Positions 9,419-18,112 of a stretch of 64,000 nucleotides of DNA are shown in pieces. How positions within the stretch are numbered: the first letter of the stretch is position 1; the number at the start of each line of letters is the position of its first letter. The DNA comes from Sphingobium faniae (lineage in GTDB: Bacteria; Pseudomonadota; Alphaproteobacteria; Sphingomonadales; Sphingomonadaceae). The stretch spans positions 310,001 to 374,000 of the forward strand of contig FMTU01000003.1 in assembly GCA_900100475.1 (NCBI GenBank). Reading direction: 5' to 3'. The translations under genes were made by a program, and so were the position numbers. The notes under the pieces were generated by a model. It worked only from the letters and a program-made list of their open reading frames with translations. It was not told the DNA's origin and did no database searches.

Positions 9419-9460
9419 CAAGCATGGATCATGGCTTCGCGACCCAAAATCTGGTCCGAA
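9415..9460 (+). pseudogene. 5' fragment of a chromosomal gene interrupted by the Mu-like prophage
   Basis: ATG 9415 overlaps the stop of the preceding gene (ATGA). Fifteen codons (MTSMDHGFATQNLVR) are read before the prophage end at 9461. Joined to 47406 after removal of the element and one CCGAA copy, the frame continues without a stop into the rest of the gene at 47406-47731. Confidence 0.8.
9456..9460. repeat. Target-site duplication, left copy (CCGAA)
   Basis: CCGAA directly precedes the TGT end of the prophage; the same five bases directly follow its ACA end. Five bp is the duplication length of Mu-family transposition. Confidence 0.8.
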
Positions 9461-9795
9461 TGTGCCGCGCCAAATATTTCCCACTTCCCAGTTGGGCGGG
9501 ATATTGGGGGCTTTTCCGGGACGTATCGGGATGGGATGCCCGGAAAAACGGGCTTTCGCGGGTTTCGCGGTGCGTCGAAATGACGCGAGGAATTTTTGGC
9601 GCGTTTCGGGGTTTGGCAGATCAACGGGCGCTCCTGAAGCCTGAAAAACGGCGGAAATCCGTGGGCGCTTCACACTTTTCGTAAAATCCGCTTCCCACTT
9701 CCAATTTTGCCCGGTTTTCTGCGGCATTGCGCCGCCAGAACGTGTCCTTTGGGGGACATCAAAGTGTGAAGTAAAGTGGGAAGCGGAAATGGACA
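9461..9795. other. Left end of Mu-like prophage: transposase sites and interlocked inverted repeats, no clear gene
   Basis: 335 bp without a convincing gene. CGCGCCAAATATT (9466-9478), 5 bp from the end, matches the right-end 13-mer (CGGGTCAAAAATT) at 10 of 13 positions and is the likely L1 site. AATTTTTGGCGCG (9591-9603) and AATTTTGCCCG (9704-9714) are related copies in the opposite orientation. An 11-bp pair (9668-9678 / 9761-9771) and a 13-bp pair (9688-9700 / 9774-9786) of inverted repeats occur in the order A-B-A'-B'. The region also holds dyad 9743-9758. Confidence 0.6.
9743..9758. promoter_or_regulatory. 16-bp dyad, copy 1 of 4 (left end)
   Basis: TGTCCTTTGGGGGACA followed by TCAA. 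It shares the TGTCC...GGACA arms and flank with copies at 29568 and 46065. It lies between the methylase gene's 3' end and the prophage left end, so what it would control is unclear. Confidence 0.5.
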
Positions 9796-10725
9796 TCAGG
9801 CGCGTCCGCTGATGATCAGTTCGCGGACTGATTTGACGGCTTTGCCGCCGCCCACATGGTAGGTGGTTTCTTCCTCCTCGATGTCAAATCCGGCGAACAG
9901 TTTTCGCACTGTCGGATGATCATTGAGGCTGAGCAGGAACCGGCCTTGCAGGCTCCCCAGCCGCTCCGCCATTTCCTCAAATTCGGGCTGGCCGAACATG
10001 CCAGCACCATAGTCTCCCTCGCAGTTGAAATATGGGGGATCGAGGTAGAACAATATGCCCGGCCGGTCGTAGCGGGTGAGGAAATCCTGCCATCGCAACC
10101 TTTCGATCGTCACTGGCGCGAGGCGCTCATGCAGCGCTTCCAGCATGGGCGCGAGCTTGGTCAAATCGAAGCGGCTGGGATTGAACGGCGTCACGCCGAA
10201 AGAGCGGGTGGTGACCTTTCCGCCAAAGGCCAACCGTTGCAGATACAGGAAGCGCGCGGCACGTTGCATGTCCGTCAGGGAGGACGGATCGAGGCGCAAC
10301 AGCTTCTCGAAACCGGCCCGCGACGCGATCTGAAAGCGGATCATGTCCAGGAAGGCGACATAATGATGTTGCAGGACGCGGAAGAAGGTGGAGACATCCT
10401 CCGACCAGTCATTGATGACCTCTGCCTTGGGGCGCAGATCGCGGCGCAGAAAGACGCCTCCCATGCCCACAAACACCTCCGCGTAGGTATGATGCGGTAT
10501 CGCATTGATGCGGCCGATCACCCGCTTTGCGAGATTGCGCTTGCCGCCGATATAGGGCGCGACCGGACGCACAGGATCGACAGATTGCAAGGGCGTTGAA
10601 ACGTCATTGTCAGCCGCATGAAGCGGCATGGAAAAGGGACTCGACTCTGTCACGATGTTCTCTATGTGTTCGTCCCGTCCAGCGTTGGATGGCGGGATGG
10701 TTTCGGCTTTGGCCAGCCGGATCAT
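9796..10725 (-). CDS. Phage DNA adenine methylase (Dam family)
   Basis: 309 aa from ATG 10725; the frame stays open to 10932, but that part overlaps a low-complexity gap. The N6-adenine methylase motifs are the AdoMet-binding motif APYIGGKRNL (about residues 56-65) and catalytic DPPY (229-232) in FYLDPPYFN. It should methylate adenine in a short site and may protect phage DNA from host restriction, the role Mom plays at the right end of Mu. It is the last gene of the leftward arm, next to the left end. Starts at 10653 (GTG) or 10629 are possible. Confidence 0.85.
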   Translation of the reverse strand: MIRLAKAETIPPSNAGRDEHIENIVTESSPFSMPLHAADNDVSTPLQSVDPVRPVAPYIGGKRNLAKRVIGRINAIPHHTYAEVFVGMGGVFLRRDLRPKAEVINDWSEDVSTFFRVLQHHYVAFLDMIRFQIASRAGFEKLLRLDPSSLTDMQRAARFLYLQRLAFGGKVTTRSFGVTPFNPSRFDLTKLAPMLEALHERLAPVTIERLRWQDFLTRYDRPGILFYLDPPYFNCEGDYGAGMFGQPEFEEMAERLGSLQGRFLLSLNDHPTVRKLFAGFDIEEEETTYHVGGGKAVKSVRELIISGRA

Positions 10726-10928
10726 GACGGGTCGAGTCCGTCGGCTTGGGGCGTTGGCGCGCCCCATCCCCCGCCCACGGGCGGTGAATTGAAAATTAGA
10801 GATTTCGGCGCTATGTAAGGGGAGCGATGCGCGCGACGCGGTGAATTCTTCCCTCCGTAGCGCGAGGCTACTGGCCGTCGACCGCTTAGCAGGGGACAGG
10901 AAGTCCCTGCCACGCATCGCTTCTCCCC

Positions 10929-12158
10929 TCATTGCCGCCTATCCATCAGGATCGTGAGATGACGCGTCTCGGCCGCGATGTTGCGCACACGGCTCCGATG
11001 GAAGCTGACGACGATGGGTAGTTCGTCGCCAGCATCCTGACGCACGACAGCCTTCCACACGTTGCCCGCCTCGTCGGCGAAGAAGATCAGCCGATCGGAA
11101 CCCTGCTGGGCGATGACTAGGGCGCGGGACACAATGTCAGGCAGAAGCCGATAAGCGTCCGGCCCTAGCTCTGGGTGACCACGCGACACGTCGGGCTGGT
11201 CGCCTCGCTGCTTGCGATAGACGCCTTCTGGCATGACCACCACACGGGCATTTGCCTGTATCGCCTCCTGTTGGGCCGGATCGAGGATCGCAACAGGAAA
11301 AGCGCCGCTGGGCCGCGCCAGAAACTGGTCAAAGGCGGGATCGCGGATGATTTCCCGCAGGGTGGCATCCGCCGCCGCGTCCATACCCGCATCGGTGGCG
11401 GCGCGGAGCGAGGCAACGGTTTTTGTGGCGACGGCCCGCAGATGGGCGGTGCCGGGATTGTAGCTGAAGCCGGGATCGATCCCGTCGGGAACCATGATAG
11501 GTTGGCCGGTCGCCGGGATGAACATGCGCGCGCCCTGGGGAAGGTTGTGTTCGGGCGTGATGGCCCAGCCCATCCGCTTCATGCGCCGTTCGCTGACCTG
11601 CTCGAAATGGCATTTGCAGCCCCAGCCATTGGGCGGAAAGTGTGTCTGCCAGAAGGGATGATCGACCGGCAGGAGAATGCCATACCATGTCATGTGGAGC
11701 GGGCGCTTATGCTCTGACGTCGAGGGCAGATAGCGCAGATAGGGGTAAACGTCCTTCTGGCGCTGGATGCGGGTCCAGTGGCCCGACGCCATGCTCATGC
11801 GAACGTTGGTGTTGTAGATCGTCCGCAGGCGGCGGTTGTTGACGATGATAGTCTCGTCCGTGCCGGTCAGTTCGGCGTTGGATACCGCGCCCCACCAGCC
11901 TGTCTTTCGCAGTTCGGGCATGATGCCCGACTTCCATTCTTCGAACGTGCCGCCGTTGCGGATCACGTCGTCGATCGACGTGCGCATCGAGCGCAGCAGA
12001 TCGAGCTTCGCGACCTTGGCGACCGTGAAGGCGACAGCATGATTTTCGTGCATCATTTCCGACCAGCGGACGGTCGGCTGCAATGCATCGCGCGCTTCGA
12101 AGGCGCGAACGACATCATCAGGCTTCAGGAAGATGGAATAGCCGAGGTTGTCAGCCAT
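10929..12158 (-). CDS. Mu F-like minor head (head morphogenesis) protein
   Basis: 409 aa. ATG 12158 is chosen for its AAGGAGG 5 bp upstream; the stop of the previous gene overlaps it (TGATG). The centre has the phage head morphogenesis signature: YNTNVRMSMASGHWTRIQ, then the metal-ligand-like stretch FPPNGWGCKCHFEQVS. Mu gpF family proteins sit in the procapsid near the portal and are thought to aid DNA ejection or head assembly. Order after portal is as in Mu, though two extra genes intervene. Confidence 0.88.
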   Translation of the reverse strand: MADNLGYSIFLKPDDVVRAFEARDALQPTVRWSEMMHENHAVAFTVAKVAKLDLLRSMRTSIDDVIRNGGTFEEWKSGIMPELRKTGWWGAVSNAELTGTDETIIVNNRRLRTIYNTNVRMSMASGHWTRIQRQKDVYPYLRYLPSTSEHKRPLHMTWYGILLPVDHPFWQTHFPPNGWGCKCHFEQVSERRMKRMGWAITPEHNLPQGARMFIPATGQPIMVPDGIDPGFSYNPGTAHLRAVATKTVASLRAATDAGMDAAADATLREIIRDPAFDQFLARPSGAFPVAILDPAQQEAIQANARVVVMPEGVYRKQRGDQPDVSRGHPELGPDAYRLLPDIVSRALVIAQQGSDRLIFFADEAGNVWKAVVRQDAGDELPIVVSFHRSRVRNIAAETRHLTILMDRRQ

Positions 12159-12391
12159 CACCGCCTCCTTCGGTCACAGGCCATCACGCCGCGTGGAATG
12201 CGTCCTGCTGCAAGCTCACGTTCGACGGCGCGCATCTGGGCCGCGATGTGGCGTTCTTCGATCGGCAGTCCGCGGAGCATTGCCCATCCATGTTCAGTAT
12301 CGGGGAGGCCCAGATAACGGCGGTATTCATCATCATCGCCGAAATCGGCGGGAAGCGGGTCTATGTCCGATGTTCCGATGCGACAGTTCAT
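12158..12391 (-). CDS. Hypothetical phage protein
   Basis: 77 aa, not recognised. Acidic N-terminal half with DDDEYRRYLGLPDTEHGWAM and a very basic end. It overlaps both neighbours by a few bases within the leftward late operon, between the DUF2786 gene and F, so it is probably translated. Function unknown. Confidence 0.6.
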   Translation of the reverse strand: MNCRIGTSDIDPLPADFGDDDEYRRYLGLPDTEHGWAMLRGLPIEERHIAAQMRAVERELAAGRIPRGVMACDRRRR

Positions 12392-13065
12392 GCCAGTTGC
12401 AGGCGCTCGGCGCTGCCTCCCACGCCCTTAGAGAGATCGACTTTCCGTCCGGCCTGATGACCGCGCCAGTAGTCATTTTCGAGTCGGCCGCCTTTCGTGG
12501 ACGCGCTGCGATTGTCGACCGTCGCCAGATCGCCGCCGAAGCGCTTGGCGATATATTGGTCGACAAGCAAGTTGGCGGCGACGGGCGGCATCAGAGCCTT
12601 GACCTTGCTATAAACCGCTCTGGCCCAAGCCTCGCAGAACACATCCGCGCGCTGACGCTTGCGTCCGGGGCGGCAGCGCTTGAGATGGACGCGGATATAT
12701 TCCTGCCGTGCCGCCTTCAACTGGCGAAACAGAACGGTGAAAGCGAAACCGGCGATTTCGGGGACTGGGCCGGGTCCGATGTAAATCCGATGCAGGTCCG
12801 CGTCGATGATGACCTTGCAGCCCAGCGCGTGGCGGACAGTCATGCATAGCGCCGTTTCCCATAGCGGCGGGCGCTGTGTCGCCGTGCCCTTTGCCTTCGC
12901 TTCGCCGATTTCCGACAGCGCAATGTCATCCATGGACAAGTCATGCTCATCCATTAGCGCACGGGCTTTCGCCAGCGCGGCGGCGGCCTCATGCTCGTTG
13001 GAGGATTTAGCCAGGGCGAGGCATTTCCTGATCTTCGAGAGCAGTACGTGGCGGTCGTCCGACAT
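12388..13065 (-). CDS. DUF2786 domain protein
   Basis: 225 aa. N-terminal LLSKIRKCLALAKSSNEHEA and AKARALMDEHDLSMDDI are the DUF2786 signature (about residues 8-45); the rest resembles the conserved region that follows this domain in other phage and bacterial proteins. Function unknown. It sits between portal and F, where Mu has no gene, so it is an accessory insertion in the head operon. Confidence 0.8.
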   Translation of the reverse strand: MSDDRHVLLSKIRKCLALAKSSNEHEAAAALAKARALMDEHDLSMDDIALSEIGEAKAKGTATQRPPLWETALCMTVRHALGCKVIIDADLHRIYIGPGPVPEIAGFAFTVLFRQLKAARQEYIRVHLKRCRPGRKRQRADVFCEAWARAVYSKVKALMPPVAANLLVDQYIAKRFGGDLATVDNRSASTKGGRLENDYWRGHQAGRKVDLSKGVGGSAERLQLA

Positions 13066-13307
13066 TATTCGAGACCCAGTGCGTTCTTGTAGGTCTCCAG
13101 CAACGCTTCCGCTTCCATGCGGGAATTGCGTTCCAGTTTCCGCAGCCGGATGATCGCCCGCATCGTTGCCACGTCATAGCCATTGGCCTTGGCCTCCAGA
13201 TAGATATCCTTGATATCGTCAGCGATGGCCCTTTTCTCTTCTTCCAGGCGCTCAATACGCTCGATCAAGAGGCGCAACTGTTCGGCGGCCACGTTACCTT
13301 CGGACAT
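13065..13307 (-). CDS. GapR-like (DUF2312) DNA-binding protein
   Basis: 80 aa; ATG 13307 overlaps the portal stop (TGATG). The coiled-coil pattern LRLLIERIERLEEEKRAIAD, then IKDIYLEAKANGYDVATMRA and IIRLRKLERN is that of GapR, which tracks overtwisted DNA in Caulobacter and stimulates type II topoisomerases. A related gene lies in the second prophage (62541-62795). Whether the phage version alters host or phage DNA topology is not known. Confidence 0.85.
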   Translation of the reverse strand: MSEGNVAAEQLRLLIERIERLEEEKRAIADDIKDIYLEAKANGYDVATMRAIIRLRKLERNSRMEAEALLETYKNALGLE

Positions 13308-15379
13308 CAATTTTCTCCCTGAGTAGCAAGTTGGATCGCGGCGTCGAGCTGGACGGCGAAGCCCGCCCGTTCGAGCGCCTGGACAAGGGGCTGATCGTCC
13401 ATAGCGCCGAGGGCGTCGGACAGGATGGCGCGCGCTTCGGTTTCGCTGTCGGCCGCAAGCAGCCGATCGACAATGTTGCCCGTCATCGCGTTGGCGACGC
13501 GATAGCCGTCCTCCGCGATCATGCGGTCCACGATGCCGTCGGCGTCGTCGTGGCCGTCGTCATCCAGTTCGGCAAAGCTGGCAGCGGATGGGACTTCCGC
13601 CACCGTTTCATGCCAGTCACTTCGGATTGCCTCGAAGCGTTCTGGCCCGAAAACAAGACGGCCCTGATAAGGGGCGACCTTCGCCAGATCGAGATTGTCC
13701 GCCTCATAGGTCAGGGTGACGTGAGGCAGATAGGAGGGATGATCCCAGCTAGCGCCCGCGTCCCGCATTTCGCGGTGTCGCCATTGCAGGTCGACGGATT
13801 GAAACAGCAATGCAACGGCCCCGTCATCGCCCAGCCGTTCGACCAGGCGCGGGCCACCGGGGCCGACAATGACCTCCCCGGTGTTGGAGCCGAATTGCCC
13901 CATGGCAAACCAGTTCACCGGCCGTTTGGAATAGGTGACCGTGACATGCAGATCGTCGGCCGGAAGCGTAGAGGTGAAACCCTGCGACCGCGCCCAGTCC
14001 AGCACTTCGCTGGCATTGAGAAGCTGGCGATAAACATAAAGCGGGCGTGGATCGTCTGCCGCGAAGCTGACAACATCCTTGCCATTTTCAGGGATTGGCG
14101 ACTTGCGCAATTTGTCAAACTGGCCGTTTTGCTTGTCTTCGGCCCACTGGGGGGCGGCGCTGGATGGAGCATCGGGATCATCACGGCGCACGAAGCCTTC
14201 GCCATAGGTGTCACGGAAGCTGTCTTCCGTGCGGACCCAGCCATTGCTGGCATGGATCGCGTCCGTTTCCGCGTTGGCCTTGGTGTCTTCCTCCTCCTCG
14301 ACGATACGGCGCACGATGGGTGCCGCGACATCGGGGCCAAAATTCCAGTCGGTCCACCAGCGCGCCACCTGTGCGGTGAAACTGTCGGTCAGATCGTCCG
14401 CGTCGGTCTTAACGACCTCCAGCTTGACGTCGGCATGGACCTCACCCTGTGAGCGCGAAGAGCCGTTGTCCGTGGTCATCGTCTGCGACAGCACGATCTT
14501 GGCGATGGCCGCGTCCATATAGAGGCAGAGCTGATGATAATCGCCCATGCCGGAACGGGCGGCGGTCAGCAGTTCCACCGCCATGCCTTCGGGAACGACA
14601 AATCCGCTATCCGTCGCAATGGCCTGAAGCGCCATCAGCAGCTTGTTGATGTCATCGCTGCTGGAGCCGCGCGGATAGGTGCCCTTCGCCGTCGGGGTGC
14701 CGAATTTATCGAGGAAGATATTCCAGAAGCGGATGCCGTTCCGCTTGAACAGGGTGGGCCAGTAAAGCCAATGGGCAAGGCCGTGGCCATAGGGCTGATC
14801 GTCGTCGGCTGCGCCCACGCTGTGCACCCAGAACTTGCGTTCGGGCATGATCTCGCCCTGCATGCTCGTGGGCGTGAGCATCCGCAGCTGATCCTCATCA
14901 TCGAACCTGAAGCGGCGGGCATGGCGCACCTTCATGCCGACGATGTCGAACAGCCCGTCGCGCTGGCCCCACATCAGTTCGGCCACGCTGTAGCCGTAGA
15001 AAGAAGCCATCAGCATCTTGCGGGTGATGCGATCCCAGGGCAGGCGCTTGAGCGTCCGGTCGAACGCTTCCGCCGCCTTTTCGGCGCGCGGATCATCATC
15101 GTCCCCGGCGATCACATTCCAATCGCGCGCGACGACTGCGCCGATGCGCTGTTGCATCGTCGAAAAGACCTGGTCATCGTTGAACACGACATCATAGGCG
15201 CCCCAGTCGATGGCGGTGGCCAGCTTGGGGTCTTTGGCTTCGCGCAGGCCGCGCACCCATGGCTGGGTGATATCGCGGCCGTCGCGAGTGGTGGCGATCT
15301 CTGTCGTCAGATCGGGCGACGGTCGGGGAACGGCAGTCGTTCGGCCGAATGAGCGGTAGGGCGCAGGACGTTGGGCCAT
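13307..15379 (-). CDS. Mu gp29-like portal protein (DUF935), long form
   Basis: 690 aa. Residues 1-420 carry DUF935 portal features, for example VFNDDQVFSTMQQRIGAVVA and the loop MASFYGYSVAELMWG. The portal forms the dodecameric DNA channel at one head vertex. The C-terminal 250 residues are extra compared with Mu gp29: TSTLPADDLHVTVTYS and HVTLTYEADN look like the two HxT motifs of a 2H phosphoesterase-like fold, followed by acidic segments. ATG overlaps the terminase stop (TAATG). Confidence 0.88.
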   Translation of the reverse strand: MAQRPAPYRSFGRTTAVPRPSPDLTTEIATTRDGRDITQPWVRGLREAKDPKLATAIDWGAYDVVFNDDQVFSTMQQRIGAVVARDWNVIAGDDDDPRAEKAAEAFDRTLKRLPWDRITRKMLMASFYGYSVAELMWGQRDGLFDIVGMKVRHARRFRFDDEDQLRMLTPTSMQGEIMPERKFWVHSVGAADDDQPYGHGLAHWLYWPTLFKRNGIRFWNIFLDKFGTPTAKGTYPRGSSSDDINKLLMALQAIATDSGFVVPEGMAVELLTAARSGMGDYHQLCLYMDAAIAKIVLSQTMTTDNGSSRSQGEVHADVKLEVVKTDADDLTDSFTAQVARWWTDWNFGPDVAAPIVRRIVEEEEDTKANAETDAIHASNGWVRTEDSFRDTYGEGFVRRDDPDAPSSAAPQWAEDKQNGQFDKLRKSPIPENGKDVVSFAADDPRPLYVYRQLLNASEVLDWARSQGFTSTLPADDLHVTVTYSKRPVNWFAMGQFGSNTGEVIVGPGGPRLVERLGDDGAVALLFQSVDLQWRHREMRDAGASWDHPSYLPHVTLTYEADNLDLAKVAPYQGRLVFGPERFEAIRSDWHETVAEVPSAASFAELDDDGHDDADGIVDRMIAEDGYRVANAMTGNIVDRLLAADSETEARAILSDALGAMDDQPLVQALERAGFAVQLDAAIQLATQGEN

Positions 15380-16920
15380 TAGAAGGACAATCCGGTTGAC
15401 CGGCGGCCGACAGTGCCGAAGCCGGTGGTGGTGATGACGGTTTCAGCGGCGGAGGAACGGGTCTGGTTGAGGACATGAACGTCCATCGGGCCGACGTCCT
15501 CGTCAGCAGCCGCGCGCAGGTGCATGAGCGCGATCGCGTTGTCGCCATGGCGCTTGCCCTTCGCTCCATCGGCCTTCGACTGGATGGAGCCGTCGGGAAT
15601 TTTCGGGACGCCCTTGACCAGCTTGACCATCCGCAGGTCGTTGAGCGTTCCTTCGTCCTTGGGGATGATGAAGGTCCGATCTTCCAGCCCGGCCTTGAGC
15701 TTGGGCATGAAGGCGAGATAGCTCTTGTCGCTGGCCATCACCGCTTCAATGCGGTTCGCTCCCCATTTCTGCTGGGCATATTCCGCCAGCGCCGAGCCGT
15801 TGCCGCGCGCGTCCATCTTGCCGGAACAGAAGTTCGGCATCCGCGACACGATCCAGTTGAGCACGAATTCCTGCTCGCGGAAGGGCACGTTCCGCATTTC
15901 GAGGATGAATCGGCAGATCAGATTGAGGTGCTGATCGAGCTGGCCCGCTGCGATCGGCGAGACGTCGCCATTGCGGGCGAAGTCCTGACCGAAGAACGAC
16001 CGGCGCAATGGGTCGAAGTCGCGCAGCCACGGCCCGACCTCATCTTCCAGAAACTCGCGCACGAATTCCTGCCGATATTCGTCGGACTGTTGCTCGAAGC
16101 CATCGGGGCATGTCAGGCGGATGACGGGCAGTTCCGGCGACATGGCGGCTATGATGGTGGCGCGGGATAGATAGACACCGGAGCCGCGCGACGGAATGAC
16201 GTCCAGTTCCTCCTCGGCTGCATCGCCATAGCGCTTGCGGAGGGACGCTTCCCACGCCTTTTCCTTCTCCGCCGACCATTCCTCGCCATTTCGCAGGCAG
16301 ATGCGTTTGAACAGGCCGTCCGCCAGTGCTTCGGCCAGCGTGATGCGCATGACGTGCCCCTCCTTCTTTCCCTCCCGAATTTCTTCGATCAGCAGGTTGA
16401 AGGGATTATCCGCCCCGTCATGGGTGGAAATGACAACGACATGACTGCCCCACATGGTGAGCGCCATCGCCGCCTTCAGCAATTCGTCCAGATCGTCGTG
16501 GAACGCGGCTTCGTCGATCAGAACCTTGCCCTGCATGCCGCGAAGCGAGCGCGGCTTGGAGGACAGGGCGATAACGGCCTTGCCTGACGGGAAGTCCACG
16601 CGGAGCGCCTTGATCCCGTTTTCCGACCCATCGTCGAACAGGAATTCGGACGAGCCGGTGGCGACCTCGTCAAAAGCCTTCGCGAAGTCGCCGACATAGC
16701 CGATGAACTCCCGCGTCATGTCGAGATTATAGGCGATGTAATAGACGTTCTGCGGGCGAAAGGCGGGCGCGGCTGTCAGCACGGCATCGGCGGCGAAACC
16801 ATAGGTGATGCCGGTGCGTCGTGATTTTTCAATGACCAGCAGCTGATGCTGGGCGCTCAGCGCAATCGCCGATGCCTGGTAGGGCAGGAGCAGCTTGATA
16901 TCGGACAGGGCGCTGGTCAT
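15379..16920 (-). CDS. Mu gp28-like large terminase subunit
   Basis: 513 aa. The ATPase part has a Walker A-like segment EKSRRTGITY (31-40), Walker B VLIDEAA (133-139) and coupling motif ISTHDGADNP. The C-terminal half has RNase H-fold nuclease signs: FFGQDFARNGD, acidic residues in DARGNG and the final HGDNAIALMH. It packages DNA into proheads and cuts it; in Mu-type phages packaging starts at the left end and takes in host DNA. It overlaps the preceding gene by ATGA. Confidence 0.92.
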   Translation of the reverse strand: MTSALSDIKLLLPYQASAIALSAQHQLLVIEKSRRTGITYGFAADAVLTAAPAFRPQNVYYIAYNLDMTREFIGYVGDFAKAFDEVATGSSEFLFDDGSENGIKALRVDFPSGKAVIALSSKPRSLRGMQGKVLIDEAAFHDDLDELLKAAMALTMWGSHVVVISTHDGADNPFNLLIEEIREGKKEGHVMRITLAEALADGLFKRICLRNGEEWSAEKEKAWEASLRKRYGDAAEEELDVIPSRGSGVYLSRATIIAAMSPELPVIRLTCPDGFEQQSDEYRQEFVREFLEDEVGPWLRDFDPLRRSFFGQDFARNGDVSPIAAGQLDQHLNLICRFILEMRNVPFREQEFVLNWIVSRMPNFCSGKMDARGNGSALAEYAQQKWGANRIEAVMASDKSYLAFMPKLKAGLEDRTFIIPKDEGTLNDLRMVKLVKGVPKIPDGSIQSKADGAKGKRHGDNAIALMHLRAAADEDVGPMDVHVLNQTRSSAAETVITTTGFGTVGRRSTGLSF

Positions 16921-17330
16921 TTTCGGCGCACCTTCCGCGACCGGCGTGATCGCACTGCAGCGCGCTCATCGCGATCGCACGGATCGAACCATTCGGCCTC
17001 GCCCCGGCCAACGCGCTGGAGAAATTCCGCCGCCTCGCGAAAGCCAGATTGGCCATCCAGCGACACAAGATCGAGGTGCGGCACGGCCTGCCAGTTCTTG
17101 GCTGGCATCCGGTGGTTGGAAATCCGGATGAGCCAGGGCCGATCCGCGCGGTCGGAAAGGTGAATATAGCGCGAGCAGGAGCCGGGATTACGGCTCGCGC
17201 GGATGCATACCAGCGTCAGGCGGCAGTCTGCCGCCGCCTCGCCCAGCTTGAGCGCCAGATTGAGGATGTCGGTGGGCGTTGCGGCTGGTTTGCCCGCTCC
17301 GCATCCGGTTACGAGGCGAAGCATGGTCAC
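16917..17330 (-). CDS. Hypothetical protein between the terminase subunits
   Basis: 137 aa from GTG 17330, which overlaps the previous stop (GTGA). Not recognised. Two Ser/Cys/Arg segments (RLTLVCIRASRNPGSCSRYI and LIRISNHRMPAKNW) look like a compact alpha/beta fold; the tail is basic (RRSRKVRRK). The R..NHR pattern hints at a nucleic-acid enzyme, but this is only an impression. Tight overlaps with TerL and the gene before it show it belongs to the packaging operon. Confidence 0.65.
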   Translation of the reverse strand: MTMLRLVTGCGAGKPAATPTDILNLALKLGEAAADCRLTLVCIRASRNPGSCSRYIHLSDRADRPWLIRISNHRMPAKNWQAVPHLDLVSLDGQSGFREAAEFLQRVGRGEAEWFDPCDRDERAAVRSRRSRKVRRK

Positions 17331-17572
17331 AGACCCATGCCTTTCAGCCGGGCGATGCCGACGACCTGACAGGCGAGTGCCGATCCCGTATAGCCGCCCA
17401 CCTGATAGCGGGGGATGGGGCTGTCCCCCAACCGGAACTGCTGCACCCTGACGCCAGCACGAGCGAGATAATCCAGGGCAGCCTTCAGGCGGCGCGGCGG
17501 CACCGCGTCGGCGCTGAAGCCCGCGATCGGCGTTTCGGCGAACCTGTCCAGGGCGGCGAACAAATCCGTCAC
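17327..17572 (-). CDS. Hypothetical protein after small terminase
   Basis: 81 aa, GTG start overlapping the small-terminase stop (GTGA). Not recognised. It begins MTDLFAALDRFAETPIAGF and has a predicted helix-rich N-terminus with a Gly/Tyr-rich end. Always expected to be co-expressed with the terminase genes because of overlap on both sides. Confidence 0.6.
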   Translation of the reverse strand: MTDLFAALDRFAETPIAGFSADAVPPRRLKAALDYLARAGVRVQQFRLGDSPIPRYQVGGYTGSALACQVVGIARLKGMGL

Positions 17573-18111
17573 GCCGCCAACCCCAGCAGCTTGGCCTTGA
17601 TGCGGTCGATGGCGGCTTCGGATGCCCCGGCGTCCCGTGCGGCTTCCACCGCATCGTCGGCGGCCTTGCGCCGAGCTTCCTTGGCCGCTTCCTCGCGGAT
17701 GCGGGCATCGCGTTCCGCGTCGATCTTCGCCGAGGAAAGCAGTTCCTTCGTGGCCTTGGCCAGCAGATGGAAATCCTTGGCGCTGACGTCGGGGTCTTCC
17801 TCCGACGCCATGGGCAGGACCATCCGGGTGCCGATGCTGGTCAGCATGTGCACCATCAACTTGCCCTCGGCATTGTCGGTGCCGCCAAATTCCGATGCGA
17901 ACGCCTCCGCGACCGAACGCACGTCGCGCTGGCGGGAAGCCAGTTCCGAATATTGCTTGGCATAGCGGCCGACGGCAGAACGCGACCGCTTATGGCCTAG
18001 TTCGGCCAGCCTCCCCACGATGTCGTCAATTGTGGCACCTGCCTCCATCGCCTGAAGGACGGCGGCCTGGACACCGTGCGGCAGCGTTTTGAGCGACGAT
18101 TTGCGCCCCAT
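17569..18111 (-). CDS. Mu gp27-like small terminase subunit (DUF3486)
   Basis: 180 aa from ATG 18111 (MGRKSSLKTLPHGVQ). N-terminal helix-turn-helix IDDIVGRLAELGHKRSRSAV (about 27-46) and the long helical C-terminus with SSAKIDAERDARIREEAAKE fit DUF3486, the DNA-recognition subunit of Mu-type terminase. It lies in the Mu order 25-26-27-28 apart from two inserted genes. Confidence 0.85.
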   Translation of the reverse strand: MGRKSSLKTLPHGVQAAVLQAMEAGATIDDIVGRLAELGHKRSRSAVGRYAKQYSELASRQRDVRSVAEAFASEFGGTDNAEGKLMVHMLTSIGTRMVLPMASEEDPDVSAKDFHLLAKATKELLSSAKIDAERDARIREEAAKEARRKAADDAVEAARDAGASEAAIDRIKAKLLGLAA

Positions 18112-18112
18112 G

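Noticed and set aside
9107..9796. Long leftward frame of 229 codons across the prophage left end
   Set aside because: It runs through the operators of the S24 gene, the small gene at 9224 and the prophage border; such a junction frame is chance.
10726..10928. N-terminal extension of the methylase to 10932
   Set aside because: The added residues are low-complexity and basic with no methylase features.
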